NCBI RefSeq assembly: GCF_029945885.1
Contig: NZ_JAQSDK010000002.1
Location: 124,001 to 188,000, forward strand
Source: Brevundimonas sp.
Lineage (GTDB): Bacteria > Pseudomonadota > Alphaproteobacteria > Caulobacterales > Caulobacteraceae
Direction of reading: 5' to 3'
DNA length: 64,000 nt
Shown: positions 47,611 to 55,704 of the stretch, piece after piece
Numbering within the stretch: the first letter of the stretch is position 1
How the letters are laid out: the number at the start of each line of letters is the position of its first letter
Notes under the pieces: generated by a model
The model's database searches: none
What the model saw: only the letters and a program-made list of their open reading frames with translations
Told to the model about the DNA's origin: nothing
Translations under genes and position numbers: made by a program

Positions 47611-49359
47611 ATGAAGCTCGATCGTCGAGGATTGCTGCGCGGCGCGGTCGCCGGGGGCGGCCTTCTGGGCCTTCAGGGGCTGATGCCTGCATGGGCCCAG
47701 ACCGGTTCGCCGGGGCTGCGCGCTGACCTGCCCACCCTGAGCGGTCCGAACATCGACCTGACCATCGGTCAGTCGCCCTTCACCGTGAACGGACGGTCCG
47801 CGACCGCGACAACGATCAATGGCACGCTCCCCGCTCCTTTGCTGCGCCTGCGTGAGGGCCAGAACCTCCGGCTGGCGGTGCACAACCAGCTCGAGGAGGA
47901 CACCTCGATCCACTGGCACGGCATCCTGCTGCCGTTCCAGATGGACGGGGTGCCGGGCATCAGCTTCCCCGGCATCAAGCCAAGCGAGACCTTCGTCTAT
48001 GAGTTCCCGATCCGGCAGTCGGGCACCTTCTGGTACCACAGCCATTCGGGCCTGCAGGAAGCCGTCGGCCACTACGGCCCGATCGTTATCGATCCGGCGG
48101 GGGCGGATCCCGTCGCCTATGACCGCGAACATGTTCTGGTCCTGTCGGACTGGAGCTTCCTGCATCCGCACGAGATTCTGGAAAAGCTGAAGAAGAGCCC
48201 CGGCTATTTCAACCGCCAGCGCACCACCCTGGCCGGACTGCTGGACGGCAGCGACCGGATGAGTCTGGAGGAACGCCGGATGTGGGGCGGGATGCGCATG
48301 GACCCGCGGGACATCCTCGACGTCAACGGCACCACCTACACCTATCTGATCAACGGCCACGGCCCGCAGGAGAACTGGACCGGCCTGTTCCGGCCCGGCG
48401 AGCGGGTGCGGCTGCGCATCATCAACGCCTCGGCCATGTCGATCTTCAATGTCCGGATTCCCGGCCTGGCCATGACCGTGGTTCAGGCCGACGGCGAGAA
48501 TGTGCGGCCGGTCGAGACCGACGAGTTCCAGATCTCGGTCGCCGAGACCTATGACGTCATCGTGCGGCCGACCGAGGACCGCGCCTATACGATCGTCTCT
48601 GAAGCGATCGACCGCTCCGGCATGGGCCGCGCCACCCTGGCCCCCCGGATGGGGATGACGGCCGAGGTGCCGCCGCTGCGCGCGGTGCCCAACCTGTCGA
48701 TGGCCGACATGGGCATGGGCGGGATGGACCACGGGGCCATGGCGGGCATGGATCACGGCGGCGGCGACGCCACGGGCGGTATGTCGATGAGCGGCATGAC
48801 CATGCGCGACCCCGACAACGCCCCGCCCGACATGGCCGTCGGCGTCGGCGTCGACATGGTCAATATGTCGCCGAAGAACCGGCTCGGCGAACGCCCAACC
48901 GGTCTGGCCGACGTTGATCACCGGGTGCTGGTCTATACCGATCTGGTGTCGCTGCAGCCGAACAAGGATCCGCGCCCACCCTCGCGCACCATGGAGATCC
49001 ACCTGACCGGCAATATGGAGCGGTTCATGTGGGGCTTCGACGGCAGGAAGTTCAGCGAGCTGGTCGAGCCCATCCGCTTCGAGCGTAACGAGCGGGTGCG
49101 GGTGACGCTGGTCAACGACACGATGATGGCCCACCCGATCCATCTGCACGGTCATTTCTTCGAACTGGTCACCGGCGGTCCGGCCGGGCACCAGCCATTG
49201 AAACACACCGTCAATGTCGCGCCGGGTGGCAAGGTCACCTTCGACCTGACGGCCGATGCGCCCGGCGACTGGGCCTTCCACTGCCATCTGCTGATGCATA
49301 TGCATTCGGGGATGTTCAACGTGGTGACGGTGCGGCCCATGGGCGGAGCCGCGTCATGA
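47611..49359 (+). CDS. pcoA: Multicopper oxidase, copper resistance (PcoA/CopA)
   Basis: 582 residues from the ATG at 47611 behind CAGGAG. A twin-arginine signal (DRRGLLRGAVAGGGLLGL) is followed by three cupredoxin domains. The copper ligands stand in HWHG, WYHSHSG, HPIHLHGH and HCHLLMHMHSGM. Between domains 2 and 3 is a Met/His-rich insert (MADMGMGGMDHGAMAGMDHG, about residues 370-395). PcoA-type enzymes oxidise Cu(I) to less toxic Cu(II) in the periplasm. Its stop overlaps the copB start by four bases. Confidence 0.92.
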   Translation: MKLDRRGLLRGAVAGGGLLGLQGLMPAWAQTGSPGLRADLPTLSGPNIDLTIGQSPFTVNGRSATATTINGTLPAPLLRLREGQNLRLAVHNQLEEDTSIHWHGILLPFQMDGVPGISFPGIKPSETFVYEFPIRQSGTFWYHSHSGLQEAVGHYGPIVIDPAGADPVAYDREHVLVLSDWSFLHPHEILEKLKKSPGYFNRQRTTLAGLLDGSDRMSLEERRMWGGMRMDPRDILDVNGTTYTYLINGHGPQENWTGLFRPGERVRLRIINASAMSIFNVRIPGLAMTVVQADGENVRPVETDEFQISVAETYDVIVRPTEDRAYTIVSEAIDRSGMGRATLAPRMGMTAEVPPLRAVPNLSMADMGMGGMDHGAMAGMDHGGGDATGGMSMSGMTMRDPDNAPPDMAVGVGVDMVNMSPKNRLGERPTGLADVDHRVLVYTDLVSLQPNKDPRPPSRTMEIHLTGNMERFMWGFDGRKFSELVEPIRFERNERVRVTLVNDTMMAHPIHLHGHFFELVTGGPAGHQPLKHTVNVAPGGKVTFDLTADAPGDWAFHCHLLMHMHSGMFNVVTVRPMGGAAS

Positions 49360-50567
49360 ACCGCCTCGTCATGGCCATTGCGCCCCTGATCCTTGCCGCC
49401 ACGCCGGCGGCGGCCCAGCACGCCGGCCATGGCCGCCCGCCCGCCGCCCGCCCGGTGCCTGCGCCAACGCCGCGACCGGCCCCCCGGCCCACGCCCCGAC
49501 CCCGCCCAGCGGCCCCGCCTGCCGCCCCGGCCCAGGACCCCCATGCCGGCCACGCCATGCCGCCGGTCGAGGCTCCGGCGACGGTCGACCCCCACGCCGG
49601 ACATGACATGCCGACCGAGCCACAGGCCGCCGATCCGCACGCTGGCCACGATATGACCCCCACGGGCCAGACGTCACCCGCGCCGGCGATGCCTGCGGGT
49701 CACGACATGTCGACGATGGGCCAGAGTCAGACTCCGGCGGATCCGCATGCGGGTCACGACATGTCCGGCATGGCCATGCCGCCAGACATACAGACCAGCG
49801 CGAACAACCCGGGACGCCCTCCTGAAACGCCCCCTCCTGCTGCGGCATCGAGCGGGCCGACCCACGCCGCAGACCTGTTGTTCGATCCGGCGGAAATGGC
49901 GGCGGCCCGCGAACACCTGCGCGTCGAAAACGGAGACATCCGCACTACGGCCGTCATCATCGACCGGCTGGAAGCCAATTTCTCGGACGGCGAGGAAGGC
50001 TACACCTGGAACGCCCAGGGGTGGACCGGCGGCGACATCAATCGCTTCTGGTGGAAGACGGAAGGCGAAGGTCTATTCGGCGACGGTGTTGAGGACGCTG
50101 AGGTCCAGGCCCTGTACAGCCGGGCCTTCCGGCCTTTCTGGGACGTTCAGACGGGTCTGCGCCAGACCTACCAGCCCGAAGGTGACCGGACAGACCTCGT
50201 GGTCGGCGTCCAGGGTCTTGCCCCGTACTGGTTCGAGGTCGATGCCGCCGCCTTTCTGTCCAACAAGGGCGAACTGACCGCCCGCGGCGAGGTGGAATAC
50301 GATCAGCGGATCACCAACCGCTGGATTCTGCAGCCGCGGGCTGAGATCAACCTCTCCGCCGAGGACATTCCCGAGCTTTCGATCGGCTCAGGCCTGACCT
50401 CGCTGCAAATCGGGGCGCGCCTGCGCTATGAGATCCGCAAGGAGTTCGCGCCCTATGTCGGCGTCGAATGGACGAGGAGTTTCGGCAATACGGCGGACTT
50501 TCTGGAGGCCGACGGACGGAGCTCGGAAGACACCCGGCTGGTCGTAGGCATCCGGGCCTGGTTCTAG
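49356..50567 (+). CDS. pcoB: Outer-membrane copper resistance protein B (PcoB/CopB)
   Basis: 403 residues. A signal peptide (MAIAPLILAATPAAAQ) precedes a Pro/Arg/Ala-rich region (about 25-60), then four DPHAGH(D/A)M repeats and other Met/His pairs (about 60-140). The C-terminal 230 residues are the CopB beta-barrel (DRLEANFSDGEEGYTWNAQG; FGDGVEDAEVQALYSRA; ending in RLVVGIRAWF with terminal Phe). CopB binds copper and sits in the outer membrane. The N-terminal Met/His repeat region is longer than in PcoB. It is coupled to the oxidase gene. Confidence 0.9.
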   Translation: MNRLVMAIAPLILAATPAAAQHAGHGRPPAARPVPAPTPRPAPRPTPRPRPAAPPAAPAQDPHAGHAMPPVEAPATVDPHAGHDMPTEPQAADPHAGHDMTPTGQTSPAPAMPAGHDMSTMGQSQTPADPHAGHDMSGMAMPPDIQTSANNPGRPPETPPPAAASSGPTHAADLLFDPAEMAAAREHLRVENGDIRTTAVIIDRLEANFSDGEEGYTWNAQGWTGGDINRFWWKTEGEGLFGDGVEDAEVQALYSRAFRPFWDVQTGLRQTYQPEGDRTDLVVGVQGLAPYWFEVDAAAFLSNKGELTARGEVEYDQRITNRWILQPRAEINLSAEDIPELSIGSGLTSLQIGARLRYEIRKEFAPYVGVEWTRSFGNTADFLEADGRSSEDTRLVVGIRAWF

Positions 50568-50611
50568 CGGCGGACGGGCGATCGGCGGCGGGTCGCGGAG
50601 CATCATGCGGG

Positions 50612-51388
50612 ATGAGTGTCCTCGCGGACGTCCGGGTCGTCGTGATGGATCTCGACGACACCCTGATCTCGGCCTACCGGCACCCGGACCTAGTTTGGCG
50701 GATGGTCTGTCAGAGGTTTCAATCCGAGCTGGGCGTTCTTGAGCCGGACGAGGCGGCGCGCGCCCTTACGAGGGCCGGACAAGCGTTCTGGGGCGATCCA
50801 AAACGGCATGCCCTGGGCCGCCTCGATCCCCCGCAGGCACGGCGCATCATCGTCGGCGATGCGTTCGAGGCCTTGCAGGGGAGCGGCCGACGACCACCGT
50901 CTCGGGTGGTAGCCGAGCGGATGGCCGACGCCTTTAGCCTTCAACGCCACCGGGATATGCGGCTTGAGCCGGGCGCGGACGCGGTGTTGGTTCACCTGCG
51001 CAAGGCAGGATACCGGCTGGCGCTTCTCACCAATGGCACCGGCCCGCTGCAGCGCGCCAAGATCGAACGCTTCGATCTCACGTCGCGCTTCCACCATATC
51101 CAGATCGAAGGCGAGGTCGGTGTCGGCAAGCCGGATTCCGCTGCGTTCAGCCAGGTGTTCGAGGCCCTAAACATCATCGATCCGGCGGCCGTCTGTATGG
51201 TCGGCGATAGTCTCGAGTGGGACATTCGACCCGCCAGGGCTTTGGGCTGCCGCACGGTTCTGTACGATCCTGACGCGACGCCCGGAGATGATGGCGATCT
51301 TGGTGAAGCGGATATCGTCGCGCGGACCCTTGAGAGCCTCGTCATTCACCTCCCCGGCCCGCAGAGGCTACAGCCGGAGGCGATCTGA
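50612..51388 (+). CDS. HAD-superfamily hydrolase
   Basis: 258 residues from the ATG at 50612. HAD motifs: motif I DLDDTL (nucleophile Asp), motif II LLTNGT, motif III Lys in EGEVGVGKPD, motif IV MVGDSLEWDI. It resembles the YjjG/pyrimidine-nucleotidase and haloacid dehalogenase-like phosphatase group, and the substrate is unknown. It follows copB by 44 bases on the same strand, and a bidirectional terminator stands about 100 bases after its stop. It has no metal-related feature and may be a passenger in the operon. Confidence 0.8.
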   Translation: MSVLADVRVVVMDLDDTLISAYRHPDLVWRMVCQRFQSELGVLEPDEAARALTRAGQAFWGDPKRHALGRLDPPQARRIIVGDAFEALQGSGRRPPSRVVAERMADAFSLQRHRDMRLEPGADAVLVHLRKAGYRLALLTNGTGPLQRAKIERFDLTSRFHHIQIEGEVGVGKPDSAAFSQVFEALNIIDPAAVCMVGDSLEWDIRPARALGCRTVLYDPDATPGDDGDLGEADIVARTLESLVIHLPGPQRLQPEAI

Positions 51389-51485
51389 GCAGGGGGGTGG
51401 CGATTCCGGAGGAGCATTGTTCCTTACCGGCGGTTACCGGGATGCGGTCGGATCGGCGCGATGATCCTCTGGACGGGATGAAAAA

Positions 51486-51516
51486 CGCCGCGCAGTGAAC
51501 CGCGCGGCGCTTCTTT
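51486..51516. terminator. Bidirectional intrinsic terminator
   Basis: CGCCGCGC (51,486-51,493) pairs with GCGCGGCG (51,502-51,509) around an 8-base loop. T-rich CTTCTTT follows on the plus strand, and five A at 51,481-51,485 give a T run on the minus strand. It serves both the HAD gene (plus) and copC (minus), which converge here. Confidence 0.8.
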
Positions 51517-51557
51517 CAAACAGGTTCCGGCCTTTCGGGAGGGGGGAGGCCGGCCCC

Positions 51558-51971
51558 TCAGTGAACCATGAAACGCACGACGCCATTCATCTCGTGGCCA
51601 TCGGTGCCGGCTGCGGCCCAGGCGGCGGAATAGGATCCGGCCGCCATGGCGGGCAAGGGCGCCCGGACCGTCGTGGCGGGCGACGCGTCCCCGGGCACCG
51701 CCACATCCATGGCCAGACCGGCGGGGCCTGTCAGTTTGAGTGACGTCAGGGTCATGGCGTGCGGAAACGTCACGGAAAACGCGGTCGGCGCGGCGGCCAG
51801 CATGGCGTTGTCCGCCGGTGTCGTGGTGACGCTGTTGGACGACGGCGCGGCCGGCATGGTGGCGTGATCCTGCATCGACATGCCCGCGTGGGGATTGGTC
51901 TGGGCCTGGGCGAGCGAGACGGGGGCGAGCGCCACGAGAATGGCCAGAGCGGCGAGGAATGAACGGTTCAT
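51558..51971 (-). CDS. copC: Periplasmic copper-binding protein CopC
   Basis: 137 residues. A signal peptide (FLAALAILVALAPVSLAQA) is followed by a Met/His stretch (NPHAGMSMQDHATM) and the CopC/YobA immunoglobulin-like fold (PTAFSVTFPHAMTLTSLKLT; LPAMAAGSYSAAWAAAGTDGHEMNGVVRFMV). The usual His at mature residue 1 is not present, but the conserved D-G-H-x3-G is. CopC delivers Cu(II) in the periplasm; no CopD is seen next to it. It follows a small Met/His lipoprotein gene by 23 bases and converges on the HAD gene. Confidence 0.85.
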   Translation of the reverse strand: MNRSFLAALAILVALAPVSLAQAQTNPHAGMSMQDHATMPAAPSSNSVTTTPADNAMLAAAPTAFSVTFPHAMTLTSLKLTGPAGLAMDVAVPGDASPATTVRAPLPAMAAGSYSAAWAAAGTDGHEMNGVVRFMVH

Positions 51972-51994
51972 GGGAGAACTCCTGTTTACGCGAA

Positions 51995-52279
51995 CTATTG
52001 CTTGGGCGGCATGGTCATGCCGTCCATCCTGGACATGTCATGGCCGGCCATCGGATCGGCGGCGGCGGGCGTGGGGGCAGGCGGGGGTGTCGGGGCGGGC
52101 GCGGGCGTTGCGACCGGGGGCACCGGGGTCGGCTCGAGCATCGCCGCCGGAGCGGTCTCGACCTGTGCCGCCGCCGAGGCGTCAGGCGCTGGCTGGGCAT
52201 CGACCGGCTTTGGCTCGGCGGCCGGCTGACAGGCGGACAGGCCGACGGCGGCAAGGGCGGAAAGGACCAGAATTCTCAT
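51995..52279 (-). CDS. Small lipoprotein with Pro-rich stalk and Met/His end
   Basis: 94 residues from the ATG at 52279 behind GGAG. A lipoprotein signal (LVLSALAAVGLSAC) is followed by a Pro/Ala/Thr-rich stalk and a C-terminal MAGHDMSRMDGMTMPP. That end repeats the (H/A)GHDM theme of CopB and of the oxidase insert, so copper binding at the membrane surface is likely. It is the first gene of a lipoprotein-copC unit. No named family is recognised; low complexity may hide homology. Confidence 0.65.
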   Translation of the reverse strand: MRILVLSALAAVGLSACQPAAEPKPVDAQPAPDASAAAQVETAPAAMLEPTPVPPVATPAPAPTPPPAPTPAAADPMAGHDMSRMDGMTMPPKQ

Positions 52280-52484
52280 GTGAACAGCTCCTGTATTGGG
52301 GACGAAGAAGGGTCTCTCGACTGGGCGACCGCCGACAAACGAGGGCCGGTCGCCCGGCACCGCCGCGTGAACGAGCGGTGCCCTCAATCATGATACGCGC
52401 GCGCAGGCCCCAGCCCTCGCCTCGCCGTGACGACCACCCGAACGCCGCTTCTTTCTCGATGACCGGCACCCGGTCCCGTGCACG

Positions 52485-53072
52485 TCAGACCGATCCCTCG
52501 GAGAACGGCGGCCCGGCCACCGTCTCCCGCAAGGCATCGGACAGCTTGCGTCGCGCGCGGGCCACGCGGGTTTCCACTGTTTTTACGGAGATCCCGAGAA
52601 TTCCCGCCGTCTCCGCCTGACTGCGTCCCTCGATCGCCGTGAGCAGAAGCGGTGCCTTGAGGTGCGGCGGCAGGCGGTACATTTCCTGGTTCAGCCGGAG
52701 CAGCCGGCCGGCGGTCTCCATCCGGTCATCCACCGGATCGCTCCCGTCCTGCACGGCCAGGGCCTCGGGTGCCGACAGATCGATGCCGCTACGGATCAGC
52801 CGCCGAACGAACCGGCGGCGGCTCCAGTCGCGGCATTTGTTAAGGGCGATGGTTCGAAGCCAGGCCTCGAAAGGGCGCGCGGGATCGTAGCGGCGAATGC
52901 TGATCCAGGCCGCGGCGTAGGTCTCCTGCAGGAGATCCCACGCCTCCTGTTCGTCGCCGACATAGCGACGGATGACCCGAAACAGGGCAGCCTTGGTCTG
53001 CCGCATCAGTTCGCTAAACGCCGCGCGCTCACCGTTGGCGGCGCGCGCTGAAAGATCGTCCGGATACTCCAC
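52485..53072 (-). CDS. cnrH: ECF RNA polymerase sigma factor (CnrH-like)
   Basis: 195 residues. Region 2 (FSELMRQTKAALFRVIRRYV; DEQEAWDLLQETYAAAWISI; FEAWLRTIALNKCRDWSRRR) and region 4 (LPPHLKAPLLLTAIEGRSQAETAGILGISVKTVETRVARARRKL) are those of an extracytoplasmic-function sigma factor. It is third in an anti-sigma/sensor/sigma operon of cnrYXH order, starting 9 bases after the cnrX-like gene. In Cupriavidus CnrH is released from CnrY when CnrX senses Ni or Co. Which promoters it serves here is unknown. Confidence 0.85.
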   Translation of the reverse strand: MEYPDDLSARAANGERAAFSELMRQTKAALFRVIRRYVGDEQEAWDLLQETYAAAWISIRRYDPARPFEAWLRTIALNKCRDWSRRRFVRRLIRSGIDLSAPEALAVQDGSDPVDDRMETAGRLLRLNQEMYRLPPHLKAPLLLTAIEGRSQAETAGILGISVKTVETRVARARRKLSDALRETVAGPPFSEGSV

Positions 53073-53080
53073 CCGAACGG

Positions 53081-53521
53081 CTAGCGCCCGTCGGGCGCGA
53101 GGGCCGAAACGATACGCTCGTCGAAGACCTTCGCCTGGGCGGCGGTCAGCACGGACCGCATCTCGAAGACGTGTGTGATCGTCTCCTTCTGCAGCGCGCC
53201 CATCGCGTCATGAATGTGGTCGACGGCGGCCTGGACCTGGGGGCCGTCCCCGGCACCCTGCTCAATCGCCCGGGCGAGTTCCAGGTTCGCTGCCCTGACA
53301 TTCGCTTCGAGCACTGGACGCCGCGCCGCGAACCTGACCTCGATCGCTTCAATCCGGCTGTGTTGCTCGGGCGAAAGCGTCAGATCGTCGTGAACGATGT
53401 CGTGAAGCGAGGGCGGCGCCCGGTTGCCCAGAACCCAACTGGCGCTGATCCATGTCCCGGTGCCGCCGGCCAGGGCAGCCAGCAAGGCAGTGACGACAAT
53501 GGCCCGCCAGCCGCGCATCAT
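53081..53521 (-). CDS. cnrX: CnrX-like periplasmic metal sensor
   Basis: 146 residues. One N-terminal membrane helix (AIVVTALLAALAGGTGTWI) and a four-helix periplasmic domain of the metal-sensor/Spy-CpxP type. The ligands of CnrX (His42, His46, Glu63, His119, Met123) are all present with the same spacing, shifted by two: His40-x3-His44 (LHDIVHDD), Glu61, His117-x3-Met121 (THVFEMRS). CnrX binds Ni(II)/Co(II) in this site and passes the signal to CnrY. Its start overlaps the upstream cnrY-like gene by four bases. Confidence 0.85.
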   Translation of the reverse strand: MMRGWRAIVVTALLAALAGGTGTWISASWVLGNRAPPSLHDIVHDDLTLSPEQHSRIEAIEVRFAARRPVLEANVRAANLELARAIEQGAGDGPQVQAAVDHIHDAMGALQKETITHVFEMRSVLTAAQAKVFDERIVSALAPDGR

Positions 53522-53799
53522 CGAACCACATCCAGTCTCGCCAAGGGCACCAGGCTGGTATCGGCCGTGAAGATCGTCAGATCTCCCGCGGGTCTGGGTG
53601 CTGCGATCGCGCCGAACCCGCCCGCCGTCAAGCCGGTCGCCAGGGCCATGGCGACGGCACCCAGACGTAGCTGTGACACAAGCCGTTCGCCCCGAAGGAT
53701 GTCGACCCGGCGCCAGACGAGCGGCTCGAGCCCCTCAAGCGCTGTATCGACGGGCGCGGCCGCCAGTCCTGTCAGAAGGTCATCCAGATTACGCGTCAT
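53518..53799 (-). CDS. cnrY: CnrY-like membrane anti-sigma factor
   Basis: 93 residues behind a strong AAGGAG. A cytoplasmic N-terminal half (RNLDDLLTGLAAAPVDTALE) is followed by a single membrane helix (LGAVAMALATGLTAGGFGAI, about residues 47-66) and a short periplasmic end. Anti-sigma factors of the CnrY type have this size and topology. Similarity is weak by eye; the assignment leans on its place as first gene of the Y-X-H operon and on topology. Confidence 0.65.
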   Translation of the reverse strand: MTRNLDDLLTGLAAAPVDTALEGLEPLVWRRVDILRGERLVSQLRLGAVAMALATGLTAGGFGAIAAPRPAGDLTIFTADTSLVPLARLDVVR

Positions 53800-53916
53800 C
53801 GAAACTCTCCTTCACGGCCCCTGATACCTACTACGCGTGCTTTCGCCGAATCCCTCGGGTGAGGGGGCCGCCCCTGTGCTGCGTAGTTAGCAGAAGAGAT
53901 GGAAGAGGAGCGGGTC

Positions 53917-54567
53917 ATGGGATTGCGGAAAATGTTGGCGGCGTTCGCCGTTCTGGTCGCCGTATCGGTCAGTGGGCCGGCCCTTGCCCATGAGGCCCAC
54001 GATCCTCCAGCCGCAGTGTCCGTCGCCGCCGCGCCGATGGCGGACGGTCATGGATCGGACATGGCGGGGATGCCGGCCGTGTCGGCGGGCATGGATCACG
54101 GCGGCATATCGGCCGATGCTGCGCCCCGCACGATGTCCCAGCGTCTCGTCCGTTGGTTGGGAGCCATGCATCCCGCGGCCGTGCATTTTCCTATCGCCCT
54201 GTTCCTTGTGGCCGCCGTGCTCGAGATCGCCGCGTTGACCTTGCGTCGACCGGTCCTCACCCAGGGCACCCGGGTGATCATCGCCATGGCCGCGATTTCC
54301 GCCGTGGGCGCCGTGGTGCTCGGCTGGTTCGCCATGGGCCTGCCCGGATCCGATGACGTGACCCACACCTATCACCGCTGGCTTGGAACCTCGATCGCGG
54401 CGCTGGGCCTGTTGAGCTGGTGGGCCAAGGAGCATTGGGTCCGCAAGCCGGGCCGCAAGCGCGAACTGCTCTATATCGGCGCGCTGACGCTTACCGCGTC
54501 CGCCATTCTGGTGAATGCCCTGCTGGGGGGCATACTGACCCATGGCATGAAACACCTGATGTTCTGA
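53917..54567 (+). CDS. DUF2231 membrane protein
   Basis: 216 residues from the ATG at 53917 behind GAGGAG. A signal-like helix ends in GPALAHEAHD, then a Met/His/Asp stretch (MADGHGSDMAGMPAVSAGMD) leads to four membrane helices of the DUF2231 type: MHPAAVHFPIALFLVAAVLE (the H-P-x2-V-H-F-P signature), VIIAMAAISAVGAVVLGW, HRWLGTSIAALGLLSWW and LLYIGALTLTASAILVNALLGG. The family's function is unknown; some members lie beside cytochromes or copper genes. It is divergent from cnrYXH and first of a four-gene plus-strand block. Confidence 0.8.
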   Translation: MGLRKMLAAFAVLVAVSVSGPALAHEAHDPPAAVSVAAAPMADGHGSDMAGMPAVSAGMDHGGISADAAPRTMSQRLVRWLGAMHPAAVHFPIALFLVAAVLEIAALTLRRPVLTQGTRVIIAMAAISAVGAVVLGWFAMGLPGSDDVTHTYHRWLGTSIAALGLLSWWAKEHWVRKPGRKRELLYIGALTLTASAILVNALLGGILTHGMKHLMF

Positions 54568-54706
54568 GGAGGCAGACCAGCCTGTCCCCACCGGGCAGAT
54601 CTTGAATCTCGTCCTTACCTGTTCATCGGCGGCCGGCATGTCCGCCGTCGGCGCGTCCGCCGCCTTTCGCCGATCCCACGTCCGGACGGCCACCCTGGAG
54701 ATACCC

Positions 54707-55177
54707 ATGAAAGCGCGCTCTATCTTCGCCGGACTGACGTTTGCCGCCGTCCTCGCCACCGCCGCCCAGGCACAGGTCACGGATGTGCAGCAGGTCCGCT
54801 CGGTCGTCACAGCCTACAAGGACGCCATCACCCGGATGGACGTGTCACAGACTCCGGCCCTGTTCTGGCCGGACTCGGAGATCTTCGAGAACGGCGGGGT
54901 CGAGGGGAGCTTCGCCTACTACCTCGAGCACCACCTGGGGCCGGAGTTCGACGATCTGGCGGGCTTCGAATTCCGCAATCATCAGATGACGGTGGAGGTC
55001 GACGGCGACACGGCCTTCGTCAGCGAAACCTATACCTATCACATCACCTTCAAGGACGCCGGGCGGGCCCCGATCGAGCGCCGCGGCGTCGCCACGAGCG
55101 TGTTGCGGAAACGCGATGACCAATGGCGTTTCGATGTCTATCACTCCTCGGCCCGACCCATTCGTCCGGCGGCCTGA
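54707..55177 (+). CDS. Secreted SnoaL/NTF2-like protein
   Basis: 156 residues from the ATG at 54707 behind GGAG. A signal peptide (IFAGLTFAAVLATAAQAQ) is followed by an NTF2-like cone fold: VRSVVTAYKDAITRMDVSQTPALFWPDSEIFENGG, then GDTAFVSETYTYHITFKD and RGVATSVLRKRDDQWRFDVYHSS. This resembles the DUF4440/SnoaL-like group of small periplasmic proteins. No catalytic residues can be assigned. It is in line with the DUF2231 and DUF411 genes and probably cotranscribed. Confidence 0.75.
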   Translation: MKARSIFAGLTFAAVLATAAQAQVTDVQQVRSVVTAYKDAITRMDVSQTPALFWPDSEIFENGGVEGSFAYYLEHHLGPEFDDLAGFEFRNHQMTVEVDGDTAFVSETYTYHITFKDAGRAPIERRGVATSVLRKRDDQWRFDVYHSSARPIRPAA

Positions 55178-55227
55178 GCGCAGGCTACCGGGCTCCCCTT
55201 GTCCTTGATCACTGGAAGAATGAGACG

Positions 55228-55692
55228 ATGACGGAGCCGTTATCCCGCCGGGCCCTTCTGATCGTCGGGGTCAGCGCCGCGGTCACTGCGGCCTGTGCGC
55301 GGATCGCGCGTCCTTCGTCAGAACTCGCGGTCTACAAATCGCCCACCTGCGGCTGTTGCGGTGCCTGGGTCGAGCACATGACGGGCGCGGGGTTCCAGGT
55401 GCGGACAACCGAGGTGGCCGACCCCGGGGCGGTTCGCCTCGCCCGGGGCGTCCCCGACTCCCTGGCGGCCTGTCATACAGCCGTGATCGAAGGATTTGTC
55501 CTTGAGGGACATGTGCCCGCCGAGGACGTGCGCAGGCTGCTTATGGAGCGTCCCGACGCCCTCGGCCTCGCGGTGCCGGCCATGCCCTTGGGCTCGCCGG
55601 GGATGGAGATGCCCGACGGTCGGCGCGAAGCCTATGAGACCCTGCTGATCCTCGAGGGCGGCGGCACGCGCGTCTTCGCGCGCCACGTCTAG
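55228..55692 (+). CDS. DUF411 metal-binding protein
   Basis: 154 residues. The N-terminus (SRRALLIVGVSAAVTAACA) looks like a twin-arginine or lipoprotein signal. The DUF411 core follows: VYKSPTCGCCGAWVEHMTGAGF with C-x-C-C, GVPDSLAACHTAVIEGFVLEGHVPAEDV (Cys-His and His), and AVPAMPLGSPGMEMP with Met ligands. DUF411 proteins are small thioredoxin-like periplasmic proteins linked to copper resistance (CopG of Pseudomonas and CusG-type proteins). It is followed 12 bases later by a PepSY protein. Confidence 0.85.
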   Translation: MTEPLSRRALLIVGVSAAVTAACARIARPSSELAVYKSPTCGCCGAWVEHMTGAGFQVRTTEVADPGAVRLARGVPDSLAACHTAVIEGFVLEGHVPAEDVRRLLMERPDALGLAVPAMPLGSPGMEMPDGRREAYETLLILEGGGTRVFARHV

Positions 55693-55704
55693 ACGGAAGA
55701 CCTC

